Positions 15,023-23,823 of a stretch of 64,000 nucleotides of DNA are shown here, piece by piece. A program made the translations under genes and the position numbers. The notes below the pieces were generated by a model. It was not told the DNA's origin. It saw only the letters and a list, made by a program, of their open reading frames with translations, and did no database searches. The DNA is from Bdellovibrio sp. SKB1291214 (GTDB lineage: Bacteria; Bdellovibrionota; Bdellovibrionia; Bdellovibrionales; Bdellovibrionaceae): assembly GCF_002209355.2 (NCBI RefSeq), contig NZ_CP106855.1:1674001-1738000 (forward strand), given 5' to 3'. Each line of letters opens with the position of its first letter. Within the stretch, counting starts at the first letter, position 1.

Positions 15023-17623
15023 ATGTCTAAGAAATTTCAACTAAAAAACGGCCTAAAAGTTCTTTTATTAGAGAGTCATAAGTCACCCGTGGTCTCAGTT
15101 CAAATGTGGGTGAAAACAGGCTCTGCCGACGAAAAAAAGGGCGAAGAGGGGATTTCTCACTTTATTGAGCACTTGGTATTTAAAGGAACTCGTAAATACA
15201 AAGTGGGGGAGATTGCTTCCACGGTAGAGGGTTCCGGTGGGGAGTTAAACGCCTATACGTCGTTCGATCAAACTGTATTTTACGTTACCATTTCCAAGCA
15301 GTTTACTGACGTAGCTATGGATGTAATCAGTGAAATGATGGGTTATCCAACCTTTGATCCACAAGAAATCGACAACGAGCGCGAAGTGGTGATCGAGGAA
15401 ATTAAACGCGGTCAAGATAGCCCAGGTCGCAGATCCAGCCAGCTTTTATTTTCAAATATCTTCCGTAAGCATGCTTACGGAATTCCAGTAATTGGATACG
15501 ACAAGGTTATTAATAAAGTTAGTGCCAAAAAAATTCGCGAATACTATCAAAGTCGTTATGTGCCTTCGAACATGTTCCTGGTCATCGCTGGAGATTTTGA
15601 ATCGAAAGAGATGAAACAAAAAGTTGAAAAAATGTTCGGAGGATTTGCTCCGTATAAACTGCGCAAATCAAAACATGTTAAAGAGCCTGCACAGAAGAAT
15701 ATTCGTATCAAAGTTGAGCAAGCTAAATTTGAAACAACCACTGGTTACTTGAGCTGGAGAATTCCTAACGTTAAACATAAAGATATTGCTGCTCTGGAAG
15801 TATTGGCCTCTATCTTGGGCCAGGGGGATTCATCGCGTTTGATGCAGACCCTGCGCATTCGTGAACCGCTGACAAACTCCGTGGGAGCTTTTAGCTATTC
15901 AATGCCTGATGATGGGTTATTTGCTATATCGTTTAATCTTGAACAAGAAAACTTAGATAAAGCGTTAAATGCGATGATTCCGGTTCTGACCAAGATTATC
16001 CAAGAACCTCCAAGTGTCATGGAGATGCAAAAAGCGATTACGAATTTTGCAAGCCACGAAGTTTATTCGATGGAGACTGTGGATAACATTGCGAGAAAAG
16101 CCGGAGGGGATCAGTTCTATTACGACGATCATGATCACTACCGCAAATATATGAAACAAGTTTACTCTTTAAAGCCGGAAGATATTCAAAAGGCAGCAAA
16201 GAAGTACTTTAAATCAGATGCATTCAGCCTGTCGCTTATGACCAATATGGATAAGACACTGGCTGATAAATCGATGAAACTTTTTGCGAAAAACTTGAAG
16301 AAAGCGTTAGCGACAGTTAAGCCTGCTAAAGAAAAGCCACCTAAGTTTGTTCCTAAGAAATTCTCGATTAACACCGAGGCAGTTAAACACACTCCAGAAA
16401 CTCAAAGAATCACTTTGAAATCAGGGGCAACACTTTTGGTGCGCGAACAAAAAGATACCCCTTACGTTTCCATGAAGGCGGCGTTTTTAGGTGGAGCGCG
16501 CATGGAAGATGGTACAACAAATGGTTTGACGGAACTTTTCTCAAGAAACTGGTTGTCTGGATCTGAAAAATTCACCGAGGACGAAATCAACCATCGGGTG
16601 GATGAATTAGCCGCTGGTATAGGTGCCTTCGGCGGCAGAAACTCTGTGGGTATGTCGATGGACTACCTTTCTCCTTTTGAAGATAAGATGCTTGAAATTT
16701 ACACGGACTCTTTATTACATCCAAAGTTTCCAGTCGATATTTTGGAGCGTGAAAAAGTCGTTCAAAAAAATCAGGTAAAATCTCGTAACGACAATCCAGC
16801 CCAGATTTGCGTGATGAATTTCATGAAAGAAGTTTTCAAGAACCATCCTTATTCACGTGATCTTTTAGGGGATGACAAATCAATTTCCGCAATTACACAA
16901 AACTCTCTGCTAAAATATTATAATAATGTTGCACACGCAAAAAACTTAACAGTATGTGTGGTCGGAGACGTCGATACTAAAAAATGGGTAAACACTTTCG
17001 AAGAGGTCACAGCGGAACTGCCCTCAGGCAAAAAGATTGAAAACCATTTTCCAATCACCAAGGTGAAGGAGTCACGACACATCTTTCACGAACTTAAGAA
17101 AGAGCAAAGTCATATCATCGTCGGCTACCAAGGCCTGACGCTGGCAAGCCCAGAGCGCTACACTCTTGAGATCATTCAATCTATTCTAAGTGGTCAGGGG
17201 GGACGTTTGTTCTTAGAGCTTCGGGACAAAAACTCCTTAGCCTATTCCGTATCGCCTATGCACATGGAAGGCATCGAAGGCGGATACTTTGGTGGATATA
17301 TCGGATGCTCGCCGGAGAAAGCTCAAAAATCTATTCAGATGCTTCAAGCGGAGTTTAAGAAATTAGCCGATGTAAAAGTTGGCGAAGAAGAATTAACTCG
17401 TGCACAACGATACTTAATCGGTCGTCATGATATCGAATTGCAACGTAAAGGTACGATTTGTAATGCGATCTTATTCGATGATATTTATGGTCTTGATTAC
17501 CGTGAAAGTTTGGATGTAGCTGATAAGTATTTTGCGATCACACCAGAAGATATTCAAAATCTGGCTCAGAAGATCTTTGCGCAACCAGAGATTATTTCTC
17601 TGGTTGGGCCGAATGATATTTAA
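15023..17623 (+). CDS. M16-family zinc metalloprotease, fused two-domain form
   Basis: Insulinase/pitrilysin-type protease. 866 residues made of two M16 halves. The N-terminal half carries the inverted zinc motif HFIEH (His46, Glu49, His50) and the distal Glu in NEREVVIEEI (about 118-127). The C-terminal half begins about residue 460 (GARMEDGTTNGLTELFSRN) and has lost the HxxEH motif, as is normal for the structural half of fused M16 enzymes. It includes the R/Y-pair region GQGGRLFLELRDKNSLAYSV. No signal peptide is seen. The start ATG is preceded by GGGAG at 15005-15009, which overlaps the start codon of the divergent hemW gene. Confidence 0.93.
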   Translation: MSKKFQLKNGLKVLLLESHKSPVVSVQMWVKTGSADEKKGEEGISHFIEHLVFKGTRKYKVGEIASTVEGSGGELNAYTSFDQTVFYVTISKQFTDVAMDVISEMMGYPTFDPQEIDNEREVVIEEIKRGQDSPGRRSSQLLFSNIFRKHAYGIPVIGYDKVINKVSAKKIREYYQSRYVPSNMFLVIAGDFESKEMKQKVEKMFGGFAPYKLRKSKHVKEPAQKNIRIKVEQAKFETTTGYLSWRIPNVKHKDIAALEVLASILGQGDSSRLMQTLRIREPLTNSVGAFSYSMPDDGLFAISFNLEQENLDKALNAMIPVLTKIIQEPPSVMEMQKAITNFASHEVYSMETVDNIARKAGGDQFYYDDHDHYRKYMKQVYSLKPEDIQKAAKKYFKSDAFSLSLMTNMDKTLADKSMKLFAKNLKKALATVKPAKEKPPKFVPKKFSINTEAVKHTPETQRITLKSGATLLVREQKDTPYVSMKAAFLGGARMEDGTTNGLTELFSRNWLSGSEKFTEDEINHRVDELAAGIGAFGGRNSVGMSMDYLSPFEDKMLEIYTDSLLHPKFPVDILEREKVVQKNQVKSRNDNPAQICVMNFMKEVFKNHPYSRDLLGDDKSISAITQNSLLKYYNNVAHAKNLTVCVVGDVDTKKWVNTFEEVTAELPSGKKIENHFPITKVKESRHIFHELKKEQSHIIVGYQGLTLASPERYTLEIIQSILSGQGGRLFLELRDKNSLAYSVSPMHMEGIEGGYFGGYIGCSPEKAQKSIQMLQAEFKKLADVKVGEEELTRAQRYLIGRHDIELQRKGTICNAILFDDIYGLDYRESLDVADKYFAITPEDIQNLAQKIFAQPEIISLVGPNDI

Positions 17624-17641
17624 ATCGAGAAGGTAATGGAA

Positions 17642-17664
17642 CTCGCGGTCTATTATAGATCGCG
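17642..17664. other. hairpin between convergent genes, centred on a stop codon
   Basis: Nine-pair stem (17644-17652 with 17656-17664, one G-T pair) around a three-base loop at 17653-17655, which is the complement of the TAA stop of the transglycosylase gene. No T-run follows on either side, so it is not a typical terminator. Confidence 0.6.
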
Positions 17665-19194
17665 GGCTACCGGTTCGCTTAAAGAAACCTCGCTGGAAGC
17701 AGTTTTCGCCTTAGGAGCTTTGCGCTTCTTACCTAAAGTCGCTTGAGCAACGATACCTTTTAGAAGGTCGCGAGAGTCATCATCTAACATCAAAGTAAAG
17801 CCGGATGGAACTTGCGCGTTGATCTTAACGGCCTTTTTCAAATCTGGATTAAACATCACAAAGTTATCTTCTGAAAGTTTACTTTTGCGCAAAAGATCTT
17901 TGGCGTTGATGCTTCGGGAAAGCTTCACGGTGTGGAGATTTAACTTCTCTGAATAGTTCAAATCTTTAAAGGCCTCTTCATGATATTTTTCTGCATAAAG
18001 AGCCGCTAGGAATTCAGAATAGAAATTTGAAGAAGCAAAATCGAAAGACTTAGTTCGGTATTTAGAAATGATTTCGCCTAAATCATGAGATTTTGCTTTC
18101 GCCATACCTTTGCGCATGCCTGGGGGACCATGGTTCCATGCTGTGATCGCTAAAGGCCACGAACGTTTTAAAATCATATGATTTTCTTTAAGCAATTGGG
18201 CAGCCGCCACAGTTGCCTTAAATGGCGAATGTCTTTCATCGATATTGTCATTCACAACCATGAATTTGCGACCTGTGCCGCCCATGAATTGCCAAATACC
18301 TGAGGCACCCACTTTGGATTTCGCATGTTTGTTAAAGCTGCTTTCCACGAATGGAATACGAGTTAGCTCAACCGGAAGACCATAGTTTTCAAAAATTTCT
18401 TCCATTGCCGGAAGGTACTTTGGACTGACTTCAAGACCTTCTTGGAAGAAGTTTCTTTGTCCAGTTTGCACGCGTACATTTTGTAAAGCCATTTTCGCTT
18501 TTGTTTTAACCTCGCCATCCAGATGGGAAAGGGCTTCCATCGCGCGAGTTTCATCTTCGTTCAAATTATCGTAGCTTTTCTTTTTAGCTAGAGACTTCAA
18601 TGCGTTCTTGGTTTTTGCGACTTGTTGTTTTACCAAAGCGTCGGCTTTTAGATTTCTCATCCAACGATGTTTTGGCGTGTCTGATTCAATAATGCTAGTC
18701 ACATCAACAACTTCAAAAATGATCCAAGGATAAACTGAATGGTGGATGACACGTTTATTGGAGTTATGAAGGGTATATACGTCAAACCAAAATCCTACGC
18801 GCTCACGTAGGTTTTCTGGGATATGGAACTCTTCAGAGATGATATTTTCATAGTCATTAAGGATTTCCTCGCGGTTTTCTACCACACCGGATTCAGGAAT
18901 TGGTCCGTTGTCTTCGTCAATAGCAACAAACTGAGGAATATCTAAATTAATCGCTGATTCATCCGCATCGACCTCCGCGTCTTCATCATTATTAGCGAAG
19001 ATCATTGGTTTTTCAGGATTTTTTGGCGTCGCCGGAATCGAAGATTCCCCTGCAAATATTGAATCCGTATCGATAAGATGAACTGAATTATAAAGAGCAA
19101 CGACTCCCGCAAGAACAACCATGGTCGCAACACTGCCGGCCGTCAGTTTCTTCTTTTTAGTATCTAGTTTGGTAATCATATTAACTTTGATCAT
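17653..19194 (-). CDS. MltD-like lytic transglycosylase
   Basis: Peptidoglycan-cleaving enzyme that releases 1,6-anhydro-muropeptides. 513 residues. One N-terminal membrane anchor (about 18-37, LTAGSVATMVVLAGVVAL), a long acidic/helical stretch, then the SLT domain: catalytic Glu284 in IPFVESSFN, GASGIWQFM, and AITAWNHGPPG. The C-terminal about 90 residues (KLNLHTVKLSRSINAKDLL, then VPSGFTLMLDDDSRDLL) resemble a degraded LysM-like region. Orientation suggests a periplasmic, membrane-anchored protein. ATG at 19194, or six codons further in. Convergent with the M16 protease gene. Confidence 0.88.
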   Translation of the reverse strand: MIKVNMITKLDTKKKKLTAGSVATMVVLAGVVALYNSVHLIDTDSIFAGESSIPATPKNPEKPMIFANNDEDAEVDADESAINLDIPQFVAIDEDNGPIPESGVVENREEILNDYENIISEEFHIPENLRERVGFWFDVYTLHNSNKRVIHHSVYPWIIFEVVDVTSIIESDTPKHRWMRNLKADALVKQQVAKTKNALKSLAKKKSYDNLNEDETRAMEALSHLDGEVKTKAKMALQNVRVQTGQRNFFQEGLEVSPKYLPAMEEIFENYGLPVELTRIPFVESSFNKHAKSKVGASGIWQFMGGTGRKFMVVNDNIDERHSPFKATVAAAQLLKENHMILKRSWPLAITAWNHGPPGMRKGMAKAKSHDLGEIISKYRTKSFDFASSNFYSEFLAALYAEKYHEEAFKDLNYSEKLNLHTVKLSRSINAKDLLRKSKLSEDNFVMFNPDLKKAVKINAQVPSGFTLMLDDDSRDLLKGIVAQATLGKKRKAPKAKTASSEVSLSEPVARDL

Positions 19195-19417
19195 TAAAAC
19201 CTGCTCTTTCAGTCAATTAGTAAGAGCAAGCCTGGTGCCGCCGTTAAAACCCGTGGAAACCCAATAGGTGCGGTGGAACCGTATAGAAGTTATACACTTT
19301 GCGCAGAAAGGGCAGCCGTTCCATTTTGATACACTGGACCGTGTGCTTCGCTAGACGTGGAAATGTTTAGGTAGACTCGCCTGGATACTCGAGAGAAAAT
19401 AAACGAAAATCTTTAAC

Positions 19418-19780
19418 TTGCGGTGGGCGGATATTATAAAACGTTTTCAAAACCTCCTTCGCTCTGTGCGCCACCAAAAGGTCAACAAAGTATTGGCGGG
19501 AGCCGTCGTCGTCTTGTGCATACCTACATTTGCATACTTTTGGGATATCGTTTGGGATCGAACTAACAGGGTTGAAATCATTCGTGCCGTTGATTTGTTT
19601 GAAGAACCAAATCCTTCGCCGTCGGCGACGCCTATTGGGATATTGGTGCCGCGTGAAAAACTAAAAGTTCTTAGAGTGCAATTTGGTGATGTGCATATGA
19701 GTGTCAAAATTCAGCGCAAGAATGGTGATGTAGGATGGATTGTATATAACCAAGAATCTGCAGAGATGAACGACTATTAG
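19418..19780 (+). CDS. small membrane-anchored protein with SH3-like tail
   Basis: 120 residues from a TTG start; no ATG is available and the upstream Shine-Dalgarno is weak, so the start is uncertain (a GTG at 19466 is possible). A transmembrane segment at about 25-44 (VLAGAVVVLCIPTFAYFW) is followed by about 70 residues with an SH3b-like pattern (RAVDLFEEPNPSPSATPIG, then NGDVGWIVYNQ). Bacterial SH3 domains often bind cell wall or peptides. It is upstream of the tat gene group and on the same strand. Function unknown. Confidence 0.6.
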   Translation: MRWADIIKRFQNLLRSVRHQKVNKVLAGAVVVLCIPTFAYFWDIVWDRTNRVEIIRAVDLFEEPNPSPSATPIGILVPREKLKVLRVQFGDVHMSVKIQRKNGDVGWIVYNQESAEMNDY

Positions 19781-19897
19781 TCTCTAAATGATACATTGGG
19801 GTCTGTTTTCGACCAACGTCCTGATTTACAATAAACAATTAACCGAATCATTCCGATATGTTGTTAGACTATAGAGAGAATAACAACGAGTCCAGGA

Positions 19898-20503
19898 ATG
19901 AAAGACAAACCAAACTCGCAATCAGTAGAACTTTTTGTAAGCCCTGAAGGCTATTTTCAGGAGCTAGTATCCAAAGGACTTTACGATCGTAAAGTTCAAA
20001 CTTATCCTCTTGTCGAAACGTACCTCGTAAATCTTTTAAAGCAGTATCTAGATGCCAACGCACTTTTTGAAGCTGAAGCGACTCTGGCTGAAATGTATCT
20101 GCATGCTCACCAGGCCGAACAGTCCGTCAAAATGGAAAAGTTTAAAAAGCTGGGCGATCGCGCACTTTATATCAGTGGCTTTTTCGGAGACTCTCTAAGT
20201 CGCAAAGCAGTTGATGTGGATTACTACGCCAACATTGGTGGAGCGGCCTACACGCACTTGGCTCATGCGACACGTGAGGATGGCCTCGCAAAGGTTTATA
20301 AAACGTTCTCAGCGCGCTTCATTGAGTTCGTTGATGTGCTGACTTACATTAGCCAACACTCCTTCGTGAAGTCAGATGAAAGTATTCTTAGACTCTATGA
20401 CCGGTACCAGAAGACGGGTTCAGAGCTTGCTCGGGAAAAGCTCGTGGAAATGGGGGTTCTGACCCTGCCTCAGGACCAAGTAAAGCTTGGCAAACAGGGG
20501 TGA
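19898..20503 (+). CDS. conserved-looking helical protein of unknown function upstream of tatB
   Basis: 201 residues, no signal peptide or membrane segment, mainly alpha-helical (KQYLDANALFEAEATLAEMY, then HQAEQSVKMEKFKKLGDRAL). Codon use and the tight link to tatB (18 bases to its start) support a real gene. I do not recognise a family. It could be a cytosolic accessory of the Tat system, but position is the only hint, and tatB appears to have its own promoter within the last codons of this gene. Confidence 0.75.
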   Translation: MKDKPNSQSVELFVSPEGYFQELVSKGLYDRKVQTYPLVETYLVNLLKQYLDANALFEAEATLAEMYLHAHQAEQSVKMEKFKKLGDRALYISGFFGDSLSRKAVDVDYYANIGGAAYTHLAHATREDGLAKVYKTFSARFIEFVDVLTYISQHSFVKSDESILRLYDRYQKTGSELAREKLVEMGVLTLPQDQVKLGKQG

Positions 20504-20515
20504 TTCCTCTAATCT
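20487..20515 (+). promoter_or_regulatory. promoter of tatB, predicted to give a leaderless mRNA
   Basis: TTGGCA (20487-20492), 17-base spacer, TAATCT (20510-20515), then six bases to the ATG at 20522. Transcription would start at about the A of the start codon. No Shine-Dalgarno is present before this ATG. Confidence 0.5.
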
Positions 20516-20521
20516 GCGACC

Positions 20522-20920
20522 ATGTTCGGTTTAGGCATGTCAGAAATCATTTTCCTAGCTATCCTGGCACTGATCGTGATCGGTCCCAAGGAACTTCCAG
20601 AAGTGGCGCGCACTCTTGGCCGCTTTCTTAACGAACTTAAAAGAACAACAGGTGATTTTACCGAAGACTTGAAAAAACAAGCGCGCGTAGATCACATTGA
20701 TTTGTTCGAGACGCCTAGAAAAGGTCCGCGGAGCGCTCCTCCAGCAAATCCCTCTGTATCGAATGATGAAGAAGGTGATTGGAGTTCGCCAGATCACGTA
20801 CCTCACGGTGGTGCGCCAACAATGCACGATTCAGCACATAAGCGTGAACCCGTTCAAATGGATCTTCCTGAACAAAAGAGCACTGATGACGGTGGCGATA
20901 ACAAAGGGAACAAGGCCTAA
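20522..20920 (+). CDS. tatB: Sec-independent translocase protein TatB (TatA/B family)
   Basis: Component of the twin-arginine translocation complex that moves folded proteins across the inner membrane. 132 residues: one N-terminal transmembrane helix with Glu8 (MFGLGMSEIIFLAILALIVI), the GPKELP hinge, an amphipathic helix (RTLGRFLNELKRTTGDFTED), and a polar, Pro/Asp-rich tail. Glu8, the GP hinge and the long tail favour TatB over TatA. TatA is not seen nearby, so this protein could serve both roles. Its stop overlaps the tatC start by one base. Confidence 0.9.
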   Translation: MFGLGMSEIIFLAILALIVIGPKELPEVARTLGRFLNELKRTTGDFTEDLKKQARVDHIDLFETPRKGPRSAPPANPSVSNDEEGDWSSPDHVPHGGAPTMHDSAHKREPVQMDLPEQKSTDDGGDNKGNKA

Positions 20921-21681
20921 TGAGAACTGAAGACTTAGACCAAAAATCCCAGTCATTATACGAGCATCTTGGTGAACTTCGTTTCCGTTTAGTTCGTATG
21001 GTTTGGATTCTGCTTATTGCAACGGGGATCTGCTATCATTTTAGCGAACCAGTTTTTGATTTCATTCGAGCACCGATCGCACCTTATCTTCCTGGTGGCG
21101 GTTTGATTTACACCGGTCCTCTGGATAAATTCATGGCTCATATCAAGATCGCATTTGTCTGCGGTATTATCGTGTCGTGTCCGTTGTGGCTTTACCAAGT
21201 GTGGAAGTTTGTAGCTCCTGGTCTTTATCAGAACGAACGAAAATATTCTATGGGCTTCATCATCGCCGGATCGGGATTATTCGTTTCTGGAGCCGCTTTC
21301 TCCTACTACGTAGTTTTGCCAATGGCATTTCATTTCCTGATGAACTATGGCGGCACAACAGATAAAGCGATGATTTCCATTGAGCAGTATTTGGGTTTTT
21401 TCACGCAAATGTGTTTGATGTTTGGTGTCTCTTTTGAGCTTCCCTTGATCATTTCGATTCTTGGAATGATGGGTTTAGTGAGCCAAAAGTTTTTAAAAGA
21501 TAAAAGACGTTATGCGATCATGACTTTAGCGGTAGCGGCAGCCATCATCACTCCACCAGATTTAATGAGTATGGTGATGATGCTGATTCCGATGGTTCTT
21601 CTGTATGAGATCGGTGTGATCATGGTGGGTATTTTTGAACGTAAGCGCGAAACGGAAATCCGACAAAACCAAAGAGAGTAG
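20920..21681 (+). CDS. tatC: Sec-independent translocase protein TatC
   Basis: Receptor subunit of the Tat translocase, binding twin-arginine signal peptides. 253 residues with six transmembrane helices. Family landmarks: LYEHLGELRFRLVR (14-27, conserved Glu/Leu/Arg), the first periplasmic loop with APIAPYLPGGG, FVAPGLYQNERKY, and the C-terminal VAAAIITPPDLMSM. The TAATG overlap with tatB implies translational coupling. A bidirectional terminator follows. Confidence 0.97.
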   Translation: MRTEDLDQKSQSLYEHLGELRFRLVRMVWILLIATGICYHFSEPVFDFIRAPIAPYLPGGGLIYTGPLDKFMAHIKIAFVCGIIVSCPLWLYQVWKFVAPGLYQNERKYSMGFIIAGSGLFVSGAAFSYYVVLPMAFHFLMNYGGTTDKAMISIEQYLGFFTQMCLMFGVSFELPLIISILGMMGLVSQKFLKDKRRYAIMTLAVAAAIITPPDLMSMVMMLIPMVLLYEIGVIMVGIFERKRETEIRQNQRE

Positions 21682-21729
21682 CGATTTACACGCTGGCAAC
21701 AGTCAGCAGCTCTTCAATTTAAAAAATAA

Positions 21730-21765
21730 AAAAGGGAAGCTTTGAACAAGCTTCCCTTTTTTTCT
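21730..21765. terminator. bidirectional terminator between tatC and the carboxylase operon
   Basis: Perfect 13-base arms AAAAGGGAAGCTT (21730-21742) and AAGCTTCCCTTTT (21748-21760), loop TGAAC, with A-run and T-run on opposite sides. It serves both convergent transcripts. Confidence 0.93.
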
Positions 21766-21783
21766 AAACATTCTAAGAAACAA

Positions 21784-22311
21784 TTAAGGCTCTTCGAATT
21801 TGATCAGCACAGCGCCTGATTCGACGGAATCACCCTGTTTGATTTTGATCTCTTTGATTTTTACATCACGAGTAGCGCGCATTTCGTTTTCCATTTTCAT
21901 CGCCTCCATGATCAAAAGTGGCTTATTCGCCTTCACGATATCGCCTTCTTTTGCAAAGATTTCGATGATTTTACCTGGCATGCCGGCCTTCAACTCCATA
22001 TCGCCGCCAAAGCCGCCGCCTTTCTTCAAAGATTCATGCAAAAGCATTTCATCATTGAAGATTTTGATCGAACGGAACGAGTTACGCGTAAACACTGTGT
22101 ATTCAGTGTCTGAACCCACAACGTCTATCAAGTAAGACTTACCTTGGAAAAGGAAACTGATGTATTCCTCAGCGTGTTTAAAGTCATTTTTGGAAATGTC
22201 ATGGTGAACCCACTCTTTGCCCTCTTGTTGCAAAGAAATCTTCCAAGCGTGACGACCTTCCGTCACGTCTACTTTGTATTTGATTCCTCTAAGTTCTGCT
22301 TCGAAATACAT
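21784..22311 (-). CDS. biotin carboxyl carrier protein of acyl-CoA carboxylase
   Basis: Carries the carboxylated biotin between the two catalytic subunits. 175 residues: a C-terminal biotinyl domain (about 104-175) with biotin attachment Lys139 in EAMKM, and an N-terminal about 100 residues likely mediating subunit contact. It is the third gene of the operon, one base after the biotin carboxylase. In many propionyl- or methylcrotonyl-CoA carboxylases this domain is fused to the carboxylase; here it is a separate protein. Confidence 0.93.
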   Translation of the reverse strand: MYFEAELRGIKYKVDVTEGRHAWKISLQQEGKEWVHHDISKNDFKHAEEYISFLFQGKSYLIDVVGSDTEYTVFTRNSFRSIKIFNDEMLLHESLKKGGGFGGDMELKAGMPGKIIEIFAKEGDIVKANKPLLIMEAMKMENEMRATRDVKIKEIKIKQGDSVESGAVLIKFEEP

Positions 22312-22312
22312 G

Positions 22313-23815
22313 TTAAGTCCTCAACTGAAGTTTACGACCAACGCTTCTCCAAGTGGAGCGAACGTTAAGCTGACGGATATCCTTCGATTTACGATCGTTA
22401 TAGGCTTCAATAGCCGCCGCGATCAAGAACACTGGATCATCAACTTGTTTGAACATCACAGGTTCGATAACTTCGAAGTTTTTCTCGATAAATTGTGTCG
22501 TGTAAGTACCGTCACGGAAAGTCGGGTGGTCCAAAATCGTTTTATGCAGAACGATGTTTGTTTTGATACCCGTCAATACGAACTCAGACAAAGCACGTTG
22601 CATACGATCGATCGCTTCATTACGAGTGTCACCCCAAGTAATAACCTTAGAGATCATAGGATCGTAATAGATCGGAACGTTGTAACCAGGGTAGGCGTAA
22701 GAATCCACACGCATGAACGGGCCTTGAGGGTGACGGCAAGCGCGGATAACACCTGGATTCGGTTTGTAAGTAACAGGATCTTCTGCGCAGATTCTGGCTT
22801 CGATAGCGTGGCCTTTTTGCTTGATGTCTTCTTGCTTAAAGCTCAAAGGCTTACCAGCAGCAACGTTGATTTGCTCACGAACCAAGTCAACACCAGTCAC
22901 GATTTCCGTGATCGGATGTTCAACTTGCAAACGTGTATTCATTTCCATGAAATAGAATTCTTTAGTCGTGTTGTCGAAGATATATTCTATAGTACCCGCG
23001 CCAACGTAATTGATCTGCTTCGCCGCGCGAACAGATGCTTCACCCATGCGCAAGCGCACTTCATGCGGGACAGAAGGAGACGGAGACTCTTCGATGATCT
23101 TTTGGTTACGACGTTGAACAGAGCACTCACGTTCAAACAAGTGAACGTGGTTACCGTGTTTGTCGCCAAATACTTGGATCTCGATGTGTTTCGGATCATT
23201 GATGAACTTTTCGATGTATACAGTCGGATTTGCGAAATAGTTCTGACCCTCAGAGCGGCAAGCGCGGAAAGCACTTTCAAACTCATCCATCTTACGAACG
23301 ATACGCATCCCTTTACCACCACCACCGGCGGTGGCTTTGATAATAACTGGAAGACCGATTTTTTCTGCAACTTTCAAAGCATCTTCAACAGTATCAACGC
23401 CACCGTCAGAACCCGGAACAGTTGGAACGCCAGATTTTTTCATCAAAGCTTTGGCCGAGATTTTATCTCCCATAGATTCGATGTTAGCGACTGTTGGTCC
23501 GATGAAAGTGATTCCTGCTTCTTCACACGCTTTTGCAAACGTCGTATTTTCAGACAAAAAGCCGTAACCTGGATGGACTGCGTCTGCTCCAGATTGCTTA
23601 GCTACTTCTAAGATTCTTCTGTAATTCAAATAGCTTTCTTTCGATGGTGACGGCCCAATGTGATAAGCCTCATCCGCCAAGAAAACGTGCAAACTATCAC
23701 GATCGGCATCGGAGAAAACCGCAACGGATGCGATACCAAGCTCGCGGCAAGCGCGAGTGATACGAATTGCGATTTCCCCACGATTAGCGATCAGGATTTT
23801 TTTAAACAATGCCAT
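22313..23815 (-). CDS. biotin carboxylase subunit of acyl-CoA carboxylase
   Basis: ATP-dependent carboxylation of biotin. 500 residues: KILIANRGEIAIRITRA (6-22), VHPGYGFLSEN, the ATP-grasp glycine loop KATAGGGGKGMR, catalytic-site region EMNTRLQVEHPITE and the C-terminal domain. The start is preceded by AGGAG. It is eight bases after the carboxyltransferase gene. The partners (a propionyl-CoA carboxylase-type beta subunit and a stand-alone carrier) suggest an acyl-CoA, perhaps propionyl-CoA, carboxylase rather than the housekeeping acetyl-CoA enzyme, but substrate cannot be read from the sequence. Confidence 0.95.
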   Translation of the reverse strand: MALFKKILIANRGEIAIRITRACRELGIASVAVFSDADRDSLHVFLADEAYHIGPSPSKESYLNYRRILEVAKQSGADAVHPGYGFLSENTTFAKACEEAGITFIGPTVANIESMGDKISAKALMKKSGVPTVPGSDGGVDTVEDALKVAEKIGLPVIIKATAGGGGKGMRIVRKMDEFESAFRACRSEGQNYFANPTVYIEKFINDPKHIEIQVFGDKHGNHVHLFERECSVQRRNQKIIEESPSPSVPHEVRLRMGEASVRAAKQINYVGAGTIEYIFDNTTKEFYFMEMNTRLQVEHPITEIVTGVDLVREQINVAAGKPLSFKQEDIKQKGHAIEARICAEDPVTYKPNPGVIRACRHPQGPFMRVDSYAYPGYNVPIYYDPMISKVITWGDTRNEAIDRMQRALSEFVLTGIKTNIVLHKTILDHPTFRDGTYTTQFIEKNFEVIEPVMFKQVDDPVFLIAAAIEAYNDRKSKDIRQLNVRSTWRSVGRKLQLRT

Positions 23816-23823
23816 GTTCGCTC

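Noticed and set aside
22274-23611. Long plus-strand open frame (445 codons) opposite the biotin carboxylase gene
   Set aside because: It is the antisense shadow of a clear carboxylase gene with complete motifs; the composition is Arg/Asp/Phe-rich without recognisable domains.
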